This document shows positions 1-18,422 of a DNA stretch of 64,000 nt, piece after piece. A program made the translations under genes and the position numbers. The notes beneath the pieces were generated by a model. That model did not search any database and had not been told where the DNA came from. It was given only the letters and a program-made list of their open reading frames with translations. Every line of letters begins with the position of its first letter. Positions within the stretch are counted from its first letter, which is position 1. Source of the stretch: Trichopria drosophilae (lineage: Eukaryota; Arthropoda; Insecta; Hymenoptera; Diapriidae); contig CM059583.1 of NCBI GenBank assembly GCA_030407085.1, positions 210,612,001 to 210,676,000 on the forward strand. Direction: 5' to 3'.

Positions 1-24
1 TATATTACGGATTCAAAACTATCT

Positions 25-149
25 AATTGTGTTCGTAAAATTGAATACAGATGGATCACTTTTTCTGAAATTTAATCCGGCAAATTACGCTTCCGATTGT
101 ATTCGTAAAATTGAATATAGATGGATTCCTTTCCTCGGAATTCAATCGA
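25..149. repeat. Two-copy tandem repeat, ~73 bp spacing
   Basis: A segment beginning ATTGTGTTCGTAAAATTGAA at 25 recurs at 98 as ATTGTATTCGTAAAATTGAA. The similarity continues for about 50 bases through GATGGAT and ends in AATC. No coding potential is visible. Confidence 0.6.
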
Positions 150-1180
150 TTTCAATACATATTTACGGAATCAAAGTATGAATTCAAAATGAATTGAAAT
201 TTTCAATCCAATCTTATCCAATGTCGATTGCTGGGGTGCTTTATAACAGATCGGATGTGCCAAATTATGAGATTTTTCTGAGCTTGAGGTCGTAATTTGC
301 TTACAATGATATAAAGAAAAACCTCCCTAGTAGAGTCATCTTCATGACCAGAGGAAAGAAGATTCTGTAATGACAATCTGAGATTAAAATTATTGCAGTT
401 TGATGGATGATTCTTCGCACAAGATTCTTCACGTCAACGCAATGCAGTCGTATAGAAGATCTTCAGCAGAAGCTTTTTTTTATAAATACTCTGCATAGTG
501 GTATCAGAATACAGACTGAATGCAGATTCTTATGTCTGGTAAAATGGTACGTGATTCTCATACAGATGACTGGAAGAATCTATTAGCAAAATGTTAGTTT
601 AGCTAGACTAGAATATTAAGGGAAATTCAGTCGATTGCTATTTCATAAGTTACTTAGAAATTTGTTTGAAAGCTGAAATTTATAATACTGACATACATAC
701 ACGTATACACTAGGGTGTCCGTAAAAAAATTGTTTTTTGGCTTACCGTTGGAAAAGTTTCTAAATGATGTCTAAGTAAAGAAATTTCACTTTATTTGATA
801 TATAAATGAAGGTAAACGGTACCAAAATCGCGATAAAGGGACAAAAATCGCTATTTTTTCCACTTTTTGTTATTTTTCCAATCTAACTCAGTCCTCTCTA
901 TACATAGCGTAAAATTACCTCGAAATTAGCTTGAAAAAGCCTACAATTTACTCCAATAACATTTTGCAATTCGATAAAATTTAAACCTAAGAAATCGTCA
1001 AACTGAAAGAAATTTTGTCATCCCTCCTTGTGACAACCTCTGAAATTTTGTCAGATTTCGGGTATCACTTACCGTTTTCGAAATATTTCAGAATTTTGAA
1101 AATTTTCAAAAACAATTTGCATGTATAGTATATTATAAAGTATATTATACACTAGAATACCTGGAATGAAGAGCCCCATC
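150..1180. other. AT-rich intergenic DNA
   Basis: No gene is visible on either strand. The stretch from about 710 (AGGGTGTCCGTAAAA) to 1100 has the feel of a decayed transposable element, but I cannot define its ends. Confidence 0.4.
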
Positions 1181-1302
1181 AAGTTAGCAGCGCAAAGTCA
1201 GCAGACACGAATGTAACTAGTTGGATAATTTAAGGCTATTTGAAGGCTAATTTAGTGCCCCAATGCGAAATTTACCGCTCCCATAGGTTTCGAGAAAATT
1301 GC

Positions 1303-1336
1303 TGCGCTGCTAAGTTGATATAAACTTAGCAGCGCA
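1303..1336. repeat. Perfect 14-bp stem hairpin
   Basis: TGCGCTGCTAAGTT (1303-1316) is followed by a 6-nt GATATA loop and its exact reverse complement (1323-1336). A related GTTAGCAGCGCA motif lies at about 1184. It is possibly the end of a small inverted-repeat element. Confidence 0.6.
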
Positions 1337-1432
1337 TAGATGATAAATACCTTTAAAAAAATGATATCAAAAAAAGGCCTTCACAGGATTTTAAGGCTCA
1401 TTTAAGGCTCTCCGAATACGGAAAGAGAATAT

Positions 1433-2381
1433 GGATATACTTCCGATTAGGTAACACCCCCGATTTCAACGGCACTAGCGTATATTTATGTATTTTGATG
1501 CGCTGATTACGAATATGACCATGAAAATTGGCGACAAGGTCATTTTCAAGGTCAAAACTGAAAAAAACGCGTTTTTTTTCGAATTTTCGCATTTATTTTC
1601 AAAAGTACAAATCGGATGAAAAAATGTTTCAAACAAAAAAGATAGAGGATCAAATTCTCTATAAAAAAGGTTGTATACATTTTTTTCGTAATATCAACGG
1701 TAATGCTGTAAATGAAGGATGAGTTTGGGAATACGGTTATAGCATGCTTTATATCCCATTTCTCGCAAGTGAAGTATGGTAGCGGATCGGTGTGCGTAAG
1801 TAAGTACAGTTGTACTGAAACTAATTAGGATATGGCATCATTTACATTCACGCATTTATGATTGGCTATTTCATGTAGTGCACCTAGGGGGTGCCTATGT
1901 CCTGGGGGGCTCCGCCCCCCAGACCCCCTTTTTATACTAGCCTGACCTCCAACCGTGTGTTGGTGTGGGTTATAATCGAGCCCACGTGATGTTGGGATCT
2001 ATGTGATTACCACATAGTGTACAATAAATGTCCCGAACTCGAAACCATTCTACAGGTTGAAAGGCAAACGTCAAGCAGATTATTCCCATGTTCATGCTTC
2101 ATACACGGCATTACCGTTGATACTACGAGAAAAATGTATACAACCTTTTTTATAGAGAATTTGATCCTCTATCTTTTTTGTTTGAAACATTTTTTCATCC
2201 GATTTGTACTTTTGAAAATAAATGCGAAAATTCGAAAAAAAACGCGTTTTTTTCAGTTTTGACCTTGAAAATGACCTTGTCGCCAATTTTCATGGCCATA
2301 TTCGTAATCAGCGCATCAAAATACATAAATATACGCTAGTGCCGTTGAAATCGGGGGTGTTACCTAATCGGAAGTACACCC
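1433..2381. mobile_element. 949-bp non-autonomous DNA transposon with ~300-bp inverted repeats and 8-bp TSD
   Basis: The two ends are inverted copies of each other. The left begins GGATATACTTCCGATTAGG and the right, read in reverse complement, begins GGGTGTACTTCCGATTAGG. The arms stay highly similar for about 300 bp (1433-1733 against 2078-2381). The 8-bp word GAGAATAT occurs directly outside both ends (1425-1432 and 2382-2389), which I read as the target-site duplication. No transposase ORF is present; the short ORFs in the arms are mirror images of each other. The centre carries a very GC-rich perfect hairpin, CTGGGGGGC-TCC-GCCCCCCAG, near 1900-1921. Long TIRs with an 8-bp TSD suggest a MULE-, Merlin- or P-type mobiliser; the sequence does not decide between them. 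Confidence 0.85.
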
Positions 2382-3424
2382 GAGAATATTTTGAGCTGGA
2401 ATGAAGATTCTGTATACAATTCATTTAAATTAATGATTAATAAATAACTTGAATGCCTAAGTTTAAGATACAAATTTTCAGATTCTCTTTTTTAAAATAA
2501 TCGACATAATTAATTTTTGTATTCGTTTTAAGAAACATTCTTTTGAGTATAATTTTCCAAAATGTGATATTGCAAAATTACATTTTAAACACTCCATGAT
2601 TGCACAAAAAATGTTCAAATAATTTGTGAAAAAAAACGTAAATTAAAAATTATTAATCGATTTTTTAAAATTCTGGCTATTTTCTACGCTATATGTATAT
2701 GATCTCCTAGAAAATGTTAAAGCAATTTGCCGATAATTTACCGTACTAAATGATTTTTTCTTGTCTTTTAAGTTGTGGTATTTTTTGTAAAAAAAAAAAT
2801 CGAATCTTCATGATTTTGTACTGAAAAGTCCATGGTGACGCAGTAAAGCAGACTGCAGTCAATAAGAGTGTCAATTGGTTATAACGAAGATTCTTATTAT
2901 AGGTTTTGACATATACCGTCGTATAAAGGTAGAGTTCATAACGATGAAGATTCTTCCCACAGACTGCGATTTATTTTATAAAAGGAACCAAAGTTTTCCT
3001 TCAGAAAACAAAGCAAAGAAGATTCTGCAGTTAGTTAACACTTTCGATTGTTTAGGAAGGATCTGACGGCAGATCATCGCGCAAATTCGGACATACTCCA
3101 TTTACAGTCTTCAGCAGATCTTCTCTCAGCCTGCTTGCAGAATTCGCTCATTTCTCTACTAGGGCTTATAATTTGACGCATCCAACCTCTCGTACCTTTA
3201 ACACATTACGAGCTCATTCTGAATTAAAATGGAATATTTGTAATAAAATATTATTGATTCTTTAATTCGTTTTAATTCTGTGTAATCAGCATAGTATAAA
3301 AAAAGCAGCATTAACGAATTGAAAGTACAAAAAAATTCAATTCATTTTAATATATTTTAACAAGTTCAAATTAAGAATATAAGAATGGATTAAAATTTTA
3401 AATCCATCCGTTTCTATATTATGC
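2382..3424. other. Intergenic DNA, nothing recognised
   Basis: AT-rich sequence without a supported gene. The part from about 3220 to 3420 is built of AATTAAAATG/AATTCGTTTTAATTC-like words related to the palindrome that follows. Confidence 0.4.
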
Positions 3425-3606
3425 GTCCGAGTAAACGAAAACGAATAGAAAGTTAAAAGTACGAATTGAAACGAATTCAAGTGAATTAAAATGAATTAAA
3501 AAGTGGATTCAATTAATCGTTTTCATGCGTTTTAATTCATTTTAATTCACTTGAATTCATTTCAATTCGTATTTTTAACTTTCTATTCGTTTTCGTTTAC
3601 TGGGAC
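3425..3606. mobile_element. 182-bp palindromic fold-back element (MITE-like)
   Basis: GTCCGAGTAAACGAAAACG at the left is mirrored by CGTTTTCGTTTACTGGGAC at the right. The two ~75-bp arms, rich in GAATTAAAATGAATT, are almost exact reverse complements around a short centre near 3505-3528. No coding capacity and no clear target duplication. Confidence 0.75.
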
Positions 3607-4275
3607 ATTCAAAATCATCTAATTTTTATAATTGTACGTGTATTCGATATTCCATAAACAATGGGAATAGCCGACAAATATTCAAGTGAGCGATAAATAA
3701 ACAAGAGTCCCTAACAATTATATGATTCGATTTGGAAATGACTTAGGTAGGTTTTTCCACGTAGGTTAGCGTAATTCGCAAAATAGCGCACCCGGTCCGG
3801 TGTAATAATAACGTATTTATACATGGATGTGCATGAACATGTGTATTGTGCATATACATATGTGGATCTTTATTCTCTCTTATATAGTAGAGTTTCGGCG
3901 CGTCTCTCTTTCTTCACCCCGTAAAACTCCATAGTGAACTATACGTCAGTTGAACTCCCTCTCTCTCTGTCCTCTTCTAGCCATCCCGAATCTTCCTCCT
4001 CCTGCGCGGACTTGGACTGGCTTTCGGTTCGGACGCTTTCCTCTAGCATCCTCGTTCCACTTCCCCGGCGAACATTGCCGCCATCCTCGCTCCTCTCTCT
4101 TCGTCTTCGTCTTCCTCGCCTTCCGGTTGCGACGTGTGACAGTCCGTCTTCGTTGCTCGCTCCGTTTCGTATCGTATAGTATCGTATCGTATTCGTATCG
4201 CTCCCACGAAATCCGACGGCACGGACGGAATTCCTCCCAGGTGCGAGCATCGACTGATCCACGCGTTCCCCGAAG
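3607..4275 (+). promoter_or_regulatory. 5' flank and probable 5' UTR of Rac1
   Basis: Composition changes from AT-rich to CT/CG-rich at about 3890. An insect-type initiator-like TCAGTT lies near 3947, followed by a pyrimidine-rich leader and a CGTATCGTAT microrepeat around 4165-4200, directly before the Rac1 ATG. No consensus TATA box at the right spacing is seen. The cap site is inferred only. Confidence 0.4.
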
Positions 4276-11379
<7,104 letters not shown>

Positions 11380-12385
11380 TATTAAATGATCTTCAAGCTC
11401 GAAGTAATCTCGCTGAAAAACGAGTTTGACAGCACAACTCGCCCGAAATCCCACGAAAGTAAAGCAGACTGCCCTCCGACGTGCACTTACGTCGTAACGC
11501 ACAAAAGAAGACAGTATGGAAAGCGACCGACGTCAAGCATAAAACTCGAGTTGCTAACCGTTCAGTATTTCAATGGATGCGCAAAAATTTTAAATGAAAG
11601 GGAAAAGAAATTTAGAAAAAGCGAGAATGAAGAGAAAACGGAGCTGAAAGTTCCACAAGTCGTTATTGAATGCAAGCGGTAAATCTCTAACCATACGGAG
11701 AAACGGCTCAGATATAACGCGAATCTGTACAGTACATTAGAGTATATATAAATAATAATAATTATTATTAATTCTTCATGAGACGGTAAAAAAGTAATAC
11801 ATAATTAAAAAAAATACACATTCACGCTATGAACTAGAAGATTATGTAAGTTGAACGTGTAATTTCTAGGTTAGAGTGTATAGGTAATTGAGTTTCCGAG
11901 TCGCGGTCATTTGGAAGACTCGATGGGGAACAAATATCATGTGTCGAAATTCTCGAAAAGAAAATTTAAAAAAAGAAAAATGAAATGAATGAGCGAATGG
12001 AACGTGCGCGTATGCGACTGGAAATGAGTCAATTAGGGATCGTAATTGATAAAAATTGTACATACATAATTGCTGGAGTTCAAACTTGATCCTATCGCTG
12101 TCGGCTATAACCGTAAGCTAACTAACTAATTGAATCTAAATCGAACGTTACTTGTTTCTTTTTTTAAATATATATAAATAAATATATATATATATAAAAG
12201 TATATATAGCGGCGAGACCACAGTTGAAATGTTCAATGTAATAATGTGCATGTATTTACTGTACGAGTCTCGCGCAAACGTCGACTCGGATTCGAGTGTC
12301 TTGGGTGGTCGATGAAGGACAACAAAATAATAGATATTGTAAACTAAATTTGCTTTATTAAATGGGTGTTTATTAAATTGAGTTT
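11380..12385. other. Rac1 3' UTR and convergent gene junction
   Basis: Region between the Rac1 stop and the Exo70 stop on the other strand. A plus-strand AATAAA at 12177-12182 could end the Rac1 transcript after a long 3' UTR. Minus-strand poly(A) signals for Exo70 appear on the plus strand as TTTATT at 12354-12359 and 12369-12374. The short ORFs here are not supported. Confidence 0.5.
12354..12374 (-). terminator. Exo70 polyadenylation signals
   Basis: Two AATAAA hexamers on the minus strand (TTTATT on plus at 12354-12359 and 12369-12374) lie 12-32 nt past the Exo70 stop codon. Confidence 0.6.
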
Positions 12386-15300
12386 TTAAGCTGCGGCATC
12401 AAAGAATGTGTCGATCGTGCAAGCCACCTGCTCCGGCGTATACTTGATGTACTTGGCCGGATTCTTGGAAAAAGCAGTTTTTCTGTACTTTGTATAAAAG
12501 TTGGTGTACGATGGTATCAATGACTGGTGTAGTTCCTTGCGCAGTTCTTCACGCAATCGGGCGTCTGGAACTGAATAGGCTCGCTGGCATTTGGCAGCCT
12601 CTTCAAACTCCCTCGTAAAGCCTGAGAATCGCTCTTTCAACACTTTGCCGCCTAAAACTGAAAATCATTTTTCAAACCATATCTTTATTTTCAATTAAAA
12701 CCTGCAGTAAACAAAGTTATTAATAGATATATTGCAAGAAAATTAGATAAACTTGAACAAGTATTTTAATTATTTTAGTTAGTTATTTAATTAAACTTTA
12801 TGTTTTTGTATGGCTAAAATTTAATAATTTAAATTGCGAGTGTAAAATTCATCATTTGCACTCTAAGATTCTAATTTTAAAAATAAGCTGAATAAAAAGA
12901 TTTGTTAGGATTTTCACGTACGCATTACAGGAAACTGAACTAAGCATGTAGCTTGTATATATTTTATAAATTTATTTGCCTAAGTTGTAGTATCACGAAA
13001 TTCTGAATTATTTGCTCTCTAGCATTTGAATAACATTAGGAAAACCTGTAATAAATCACAGAATTGTTTTAAACAGCATTAACTGTCAATGAACTCGGTT
13101 CATTAGTAATTAATACTTATGCTAATAACAATGCCTAAAATGAATGGAATTTTATAAAATTTCGTACATTTTACACAACTTTATACCAGTTTTAGAAACA
13201 ATTTATAAAAATGTCTGTCATTTTATGTTGTTTATGTTAAAAGCAAATATACTTACCAGGCTCGTCGTTGGATTGTTCTATGTGAACCTTCACTTTGACG
13301 AATGTTGCAGTGACGTAATTGGTTCTGTCGCGCGCAAGGAGATCCTGATAGGTTTCGTTGGCTGTAGGCTCCGCCAATAAAAGGAGTTCCATGAGAGAAC
13401 TCCGTCGTAACGCGTTGATAACGTAATTGTGATTGTTCAAACGGAACAGGGCTCGAAGGGCAGGGTCAGAATACGACGTATCGCTTTTGCTCACCAGAGC
13501 CAAATTCAATAATGCCAGAATTCTTTCTGCAAGTATACATTAATGACTGATCGTTACTTAACAAATTTTCTTTTCTTACCAATCTGAATGTTATTTAATG
13601 TAATACTTTTTCCTAGTTTAAATTAGATGTTAATATATTTTTTGTAGTAATTTCGAGAATAGAATGCAAAGTGAATGTCCTATTCAAATTGTAAAAATAT
13701 GTTTTGAACAGTTACGCAATAAATGATTAAATGCTTATTACAATCGGTCATTTCAGTCACAAAAATTAAACGTTTTATCCTTCACTAGATTCCTTTTTTA
13801 TTAAATTGATCAAATTAATAACTTACTTGTGTATATGCCTAAAACCACTCGACAATGAGCAATGTCCGACGGTTTTGGAGCATTATTGGAATCGGTTTCG
13901 CTATGTCTTTGCAGAACCGCACCGGCAGTATCGGCGTACTCCACTAGTTGTTCCAGAAATACTAAAACATTGCTAGTACTTTCTGCTACTGTCCCGTCTT
14001 TTGGTAAAACTGCCCCAGACTCGTTACGAACAGTTTCACCAAAACATTCCAGAGCTTGAGCTCCCTGTTCAAATTGTGCAAAAACTTCAGGCTCGAATTT
14101 TATTACTAAATTTTAACGAAAAGTACTTACCGTATCATTTAGCGTCTGAATGACCGAGGCAAATTTAGATCGCAGCGCATAGTCGCAGCCTTCGACAGTT
14201 CTCTCCAAATCTGGCTTTAGCTCTCCAAGATGTTTCAAAATGGGAAAAACTACGAGAACCGCAGAAAAGTCTCGCCTGGCAATACATCGTTTAGCTCTTG
14301 CGGCAATGTTTTCCCCGTCATGAGCCACGAGATCCATGGCATCTCGGACAGTGGCTTCGAGAACTTGCGGCTGTGAACTTGTAGGAAGAATACGAGCGAC
14401 CAATGAACGTTCCGCCTGCATCAATTTATGCAAACCAGCTGTAAGTAAAAGATAATTTTCCATTTCTTGTTCATCCGGAGCAGTATCGTCCGTGGTGTGA
14501 CCAGCGGTTGATGCAGTTTTTTTTGACGATGGAAATGACAACCCAGTAGTTTGCGAAGCTTTCTGTAGCATTTTACTTGCTTTTTTCTCAAGGGCATACT
14601 GTAATCGCCGGGAAGTCCTGCGACCTCCACTATCCGAGACTGCTAACGAATGCCGATGTGCAAATTTTGTGCGCTAAATAAAACAAGATTGATATATGCA
14701 GTACTTTTGAATTCATTTTAATATTGTGAATAAATAATAATTTTGTTACCAGCATGGGACTAGAAGCATGGGTACTGCCCCCGCTAGTACTTCTTTGATG
14801 CTCTTTCATCAGTTGTAACGATCGTAAAACAATAGCCGATCTGACTGTAGAATATAGTTTGTCTTGTCGATGATGCCCCCTTTCCTCTAGCCAGCTGGCA
14901 ATTTTGATCAAATCGGCTAAAGTATTTTCTGGTAACTGGCACAGCGATTGCGGTGCATCTTCTCCACTAGTGTCTTCGTCTAAGCCAATAAGATCTAACA
15001 ATACGATTGGTAACACTGGTTTACTTTGTCTAGCCAATATATCGTGAAATTCGGCATATAAAGCTTCTAATCCAATGCTGAACAGGGTTGATACGTTTTC
15101 TAACTCTACCGAACTTGGATTATTCTTTTGAAAATATCGTTGTGCATTGTAGAGTCGATTCATGGCATCGAGAAAGCTATCCAGTCCTCTAGCTCCATTT
15201 GGACCACCACGAACTGTCCCCTCTACTTCTTGACATACACCATAATATCCAATGGCATGATCTAATACCGTTAACGTTTTCTCGATATCTAAATAAATAA

Positions 15301-15875
15301 CAAGAAAAGATACATGAAGATTTAAGGCTGTAGATGAATCAATCAGATGGTATTTTTGCACTACTAATTTTTTTTAATTTACTCTAACGTTTGCTTCTAA
15401 AGCCAGAAACTCGTCTGGATTAGTTAGAAGTATTGCAAATATGTCAGAGAAAATTTTAATTCGTAAAGATGGAAAGGATGGAATTTTATATGAAACTATT
15501 TTTTTGATTGTTCTCGATTTTCGAAAAAAATGGAACTCGAAAGATTCGACAGGCCAGGAATCGAACCCGGAACCTTTCTTTAAGAAAAGATACATTTTCA
15601 AATACGAATACGTACATATATTTTAGAGTAATTGAGTACATACTCTGCTGTTGATTTTGAAGGGTTCCGGTCTCATTGTAAACTGGTAAAATAGTTCGTC
15701 TTAAAGTCGCCAATCGTTCTTCTAAGGATGATAATATCACAACCATGCCATTAGTTAACTGTCGACTTCGTTCTTGCGCATCTTTGAAAGCTTCGAGAGC
15801 AGCTACTTCAGATTCAAGTTTGCATTCAATTTCAAACCTTCTTTCTGATGTATCGCCAGGACCCTGATTTGTCAT
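12386..15875 (-). CDS. Exo70: Exo70, exocyst complex component 7 (6 coding exons)
   Basis: Subunit of the octameric exocyst that tethers secretory vesicles to the plasma membrane. In the family its C-terminal helical bundle binds PI(4,5)P2 and Rho GTPases. Coding exons, 5' to 3', are 15875-15644, 15288-14750, 14673-14131, 14064-13827, 13526-13257 and 12657-12386. They sum to 2,094 nt, 697 aa plus stop, close to the usual ~650-700. Family signatures are LTNGMVVILSSLEERL and NIEKTLTVLDHAIGYY at the N terminus, FSAVLVVFPILKHL and PKDGTVAESTSNVLVFLEQL in the middle, and KNPAKYIKYTPEQV near the end. All donors are GTAAGT/GTATGT/GTAAC and all acceptors end in AG. The start at 15875 gives MTNQGPG; an in-frame ATG at 15887 would add four residues. 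The insert around residues 240-300 is Ser/Thr-rich and variable. It converges on Rac1, a known exocyst-linked GTPase class, but adjacency alone proves nothing. Confidence 0.96.
15546..15578 (-). other. tRNA T-arm-like fragment in Exo70 intron 1
   Basis: The minus strand reads CCGGGTTCGATTCCTGG, a perfect RNA polymerase III B-box (GGTTCGATTCC) with T-stem-like flanks. No A-box or acceptor partner is found upstream, so it is not a tRNA gene. It may be a remnant of a tRNA-derived SINE. Confidence 0.3.
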
Positions 15876-16900
15876 TACTACTAACATCGAAATTGTTAAC
15901 AAGTAAACATTAAGTTCTATTTACCACATACATTTTATATAAGTGGTGTATTTTAAAGTGTATATTTATATACCTGTGTTGCGTGTTCTGAAAAAAAATC
16001 TTGTTCATTAATTTTTATCAGACGTATATAGATAATGTACAAATTTACAATATTTAAACAATTGCAGTTTCTTATTTTTTTCACATTTAAAACTAACTGT
16101 ACATATTCATAAACTAGTGTCTAGTTTAATGCAAATTTTTACATCTGAAATGTAAAAAAAAGTACAAAACATATATTATAAACGGAACAAGTCTGTTGTC
16201 ATAAATGACAGCAAGTATATGTGACAGTTACATATGTACATGCGAATATGACAGGAGTGGTCTTTCAGCCCCTGTCGGTAAAATCTAAACTAATCACCGC
16301 GCATTGTTTGAATCGCAAATATTTTCCGGCAATTTTTTTTACGAAAATTATTACAATATAATATATAATTGCAATTAATAGAATGTCATTAAATTTATAT
16401 ATTCTTTGTTATTTTCTTGCATGAATTTTAATTGGAACAATTTTTGGAAAATACCTATTACATATTCAAACGATGTGTTGATTTGGTTCTAGTTCACATT
16501 TGTTCGACAGTTGGCGCTGATAGTCCATTTCGAAATTATTGTGTACACAGAGATTTCTCTGTACATACATACTTAAGGGTACTTCGCCGATAAGGTAGGG
16601 TTTTCTCAATTAATATACATACAGTAGTCCTTCTCTTATTCTAATTTCTCCAGACAGGCAAGACGGCGTCTCCTTCTCGTATTCTAATTTGCCGCCAAAA
16701 ACGTTTGCACTTTTCTAGGATCTTGCGAGGGGTTTTTACATGAATGTTAATTTACACAATATTATAAGACAGATAACCGAACTGACTTATTGTTAAATGT
16801 TTTTGTTTTTAAAAAGAGTTTTTTAGGTTATGTTGTATGCATGAAATTAGATTAGAGGAAGTGAAAAAATTAGAATAAGAGAAGAAGTTAGAATAAGAGG
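15876..16900. other. Exo70 upstream region
   Basis: AT-rich DNA upstream of Exo70, expected to hold its promoter and 5' UTR. No consensus element is identifiable. From about 16610 onward, repeated TTCTCTTATTCTAATTT words occur in both orientations, marking the start of a repeat-rich zone. Confidence 0.35.
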
Positions 16901-16921
16901 AATTAGAATAACGATTTTTCG

Positions 16922-17660
16922 AAATTCGGGCTCTGGAAGGGCAATTTTAATTAATATAGACGATTTCCTAGAAAAAGCCAAGGAAATTAATTAAGAATTT
17001 AACCGAGAATTTTCGGAAATAAATAAAAATCACTTGTCAGTTCAGTCAGTTCTAAATGAATAAATTTGGTATTTTCTAGAAAACTATTTTTAGTGCTTAG
17101 AATTGCCCTTACAAAGTCGGAATTTAAAAAAACGTTATTTTTATTTGCGATTTTTAGTGAAATTTCCTACCGTACCCCCGGACCACTTTATAACCCCCGC
17201 AATGGACTGGCACAATTTCGAAACGAGGTCAAAAAATTTTACGGCCGAGAAGCGAACACTATTTTTTGATACACTGTTCGCAAAAATAGGCACTTTACCG
17301 ACTGTTTTTAGTCCGTAAAGTGCGAAAATCAGTCCGTAAAATCACACTTTACGGACTAAAAGGAGTCCGTAAAGTGTCTACTTTTCGGACACGTGTATGA
17401 AACGTGTATCAAAAAAGATATATGTATATGTATTTCTAAAAACCCCAAACTGTGGGTTGAATGAAATTAAAGGGGTTCTAAACTGGTCCGCTGGTAAGGT
17501 AGGAATTTCACTAAAAACGTTAGGAAATATGACTGAATAAAGGTTTCAATATTCGGGCTCTGTACTGGCAATTCTAAAACAGTTTCCTAGAAAATACCGA
17601 AAACATTAATTGAGAACTGACCAAGAATATTCGAAAATAAGTGATTTTTATTACATATAG
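16922..17660. repeat. Nested direct and inverted repeats
   Basis: ATTCGGGCTCTG...TTTCCTAGAAAA...AATCACTT (about 16923-17035) recurs in the same orientation at about 17551-17655. Inverted copies of TTTAGTGAAATTTCCTACCGTACC, split into shorter words, face each other at 17150-17190 and 17470-17515. Between them is a perfect 17-bp stem, TTTTAGTCCGTAAAGTG at 17306-17322 against its reverse complement at 17345-17361, plus further GTCCGTAAAGTG copies. Probably one composite transposon of unknown class. Confidence 0.6.
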
Positions 17661-18422
17661 ACTCTGTGATCGCCAAATACCTAATGTGCATAAACTATAT
17701 GAATCATGTAAACGCGTCCGGAATTTTGATAAGAAACCCCGTCGGTATAAAGAAAACATGTTGAAAAACGTAATGACATACTTATGATTTTAAGAAATTA
17801 TATTTCCGGCAGAATTACTTCATAATTCCATCCTTATGGATAATGACTAGCCACAAAATATTGACTGCCGTATTCGCTTTGTTTATAAACATAGTTGTGT
17901 TATGTATTTACAACTATGTAAAACTATTTTAATGCTTTACGTATACATATATAATGTCCTTTACGTGTATACAAAATTATTTTCAAGCTTTGATTAGAGG
18001 GGGGTATTAAATTATAAAAGTAATAAATTTACCTGCAACATATTGAATGTACTACACGAATACATACATAATTTAATTAATGATAGGGATTTGTTTATGT
18101 AGTCCGCATGAAAGTAATTATACACACACGTTTCTGAATAAACGTGTTAAACAAAACGTGTGTGTAGGTAGTCAGTCTGTAAATAAATGTTATATGTATA
18201 TTATAATTTATTAGTTTATTGTTTGAAAATGGATCGCGTTGGTATTTTTTCAAATGACAGAAAAGTGGAAATCGAACGAAAATCCTAGGGCTAAACGGAA
18301 TTTAAAAAACGCACGATCGTCATTTGTCATTAACCATCGGTTTTTCTTGCAATGTCCATTCCGACTAGACTTTGTAAAGTACGTGTAAACATACGGTTTT
18401 CTGAGAATTTTTGAAATCCCAA
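17661..18422. other. Upstream flank of the 294-aa gene
   Basis: AT-rich, no coding region. A partial palindrome TACACACACGTTT...AAAACGTGTGTGTA lies near 18130. The promoter for the next gene is presumably here or just upstream of 18423, but no element is clear. Confidence 0.3.

Noticed and set aside
1398..2404. Mirrored short ORFs (MRKFEKKRVFF..., MATRSFSRSKL...)
   Set aside because: Same DNA read in the two arms of the 949-bp transposon; no family resemblance.
15546..15578. A tRNA gene
   Set aside because: Only a T-arm/B-box-like stretch is present; no A-box, anticodon arm or acceptor stem.
15374..15626. Extra Exo70 exon within the first intron (ORFs on both strands)
   Set aside because: Exon 15875-15644 joins 15288-14750 directly in frame and restores the family sequence QNQQQNIEKTL; the ORFs have no Exo70 similarity.
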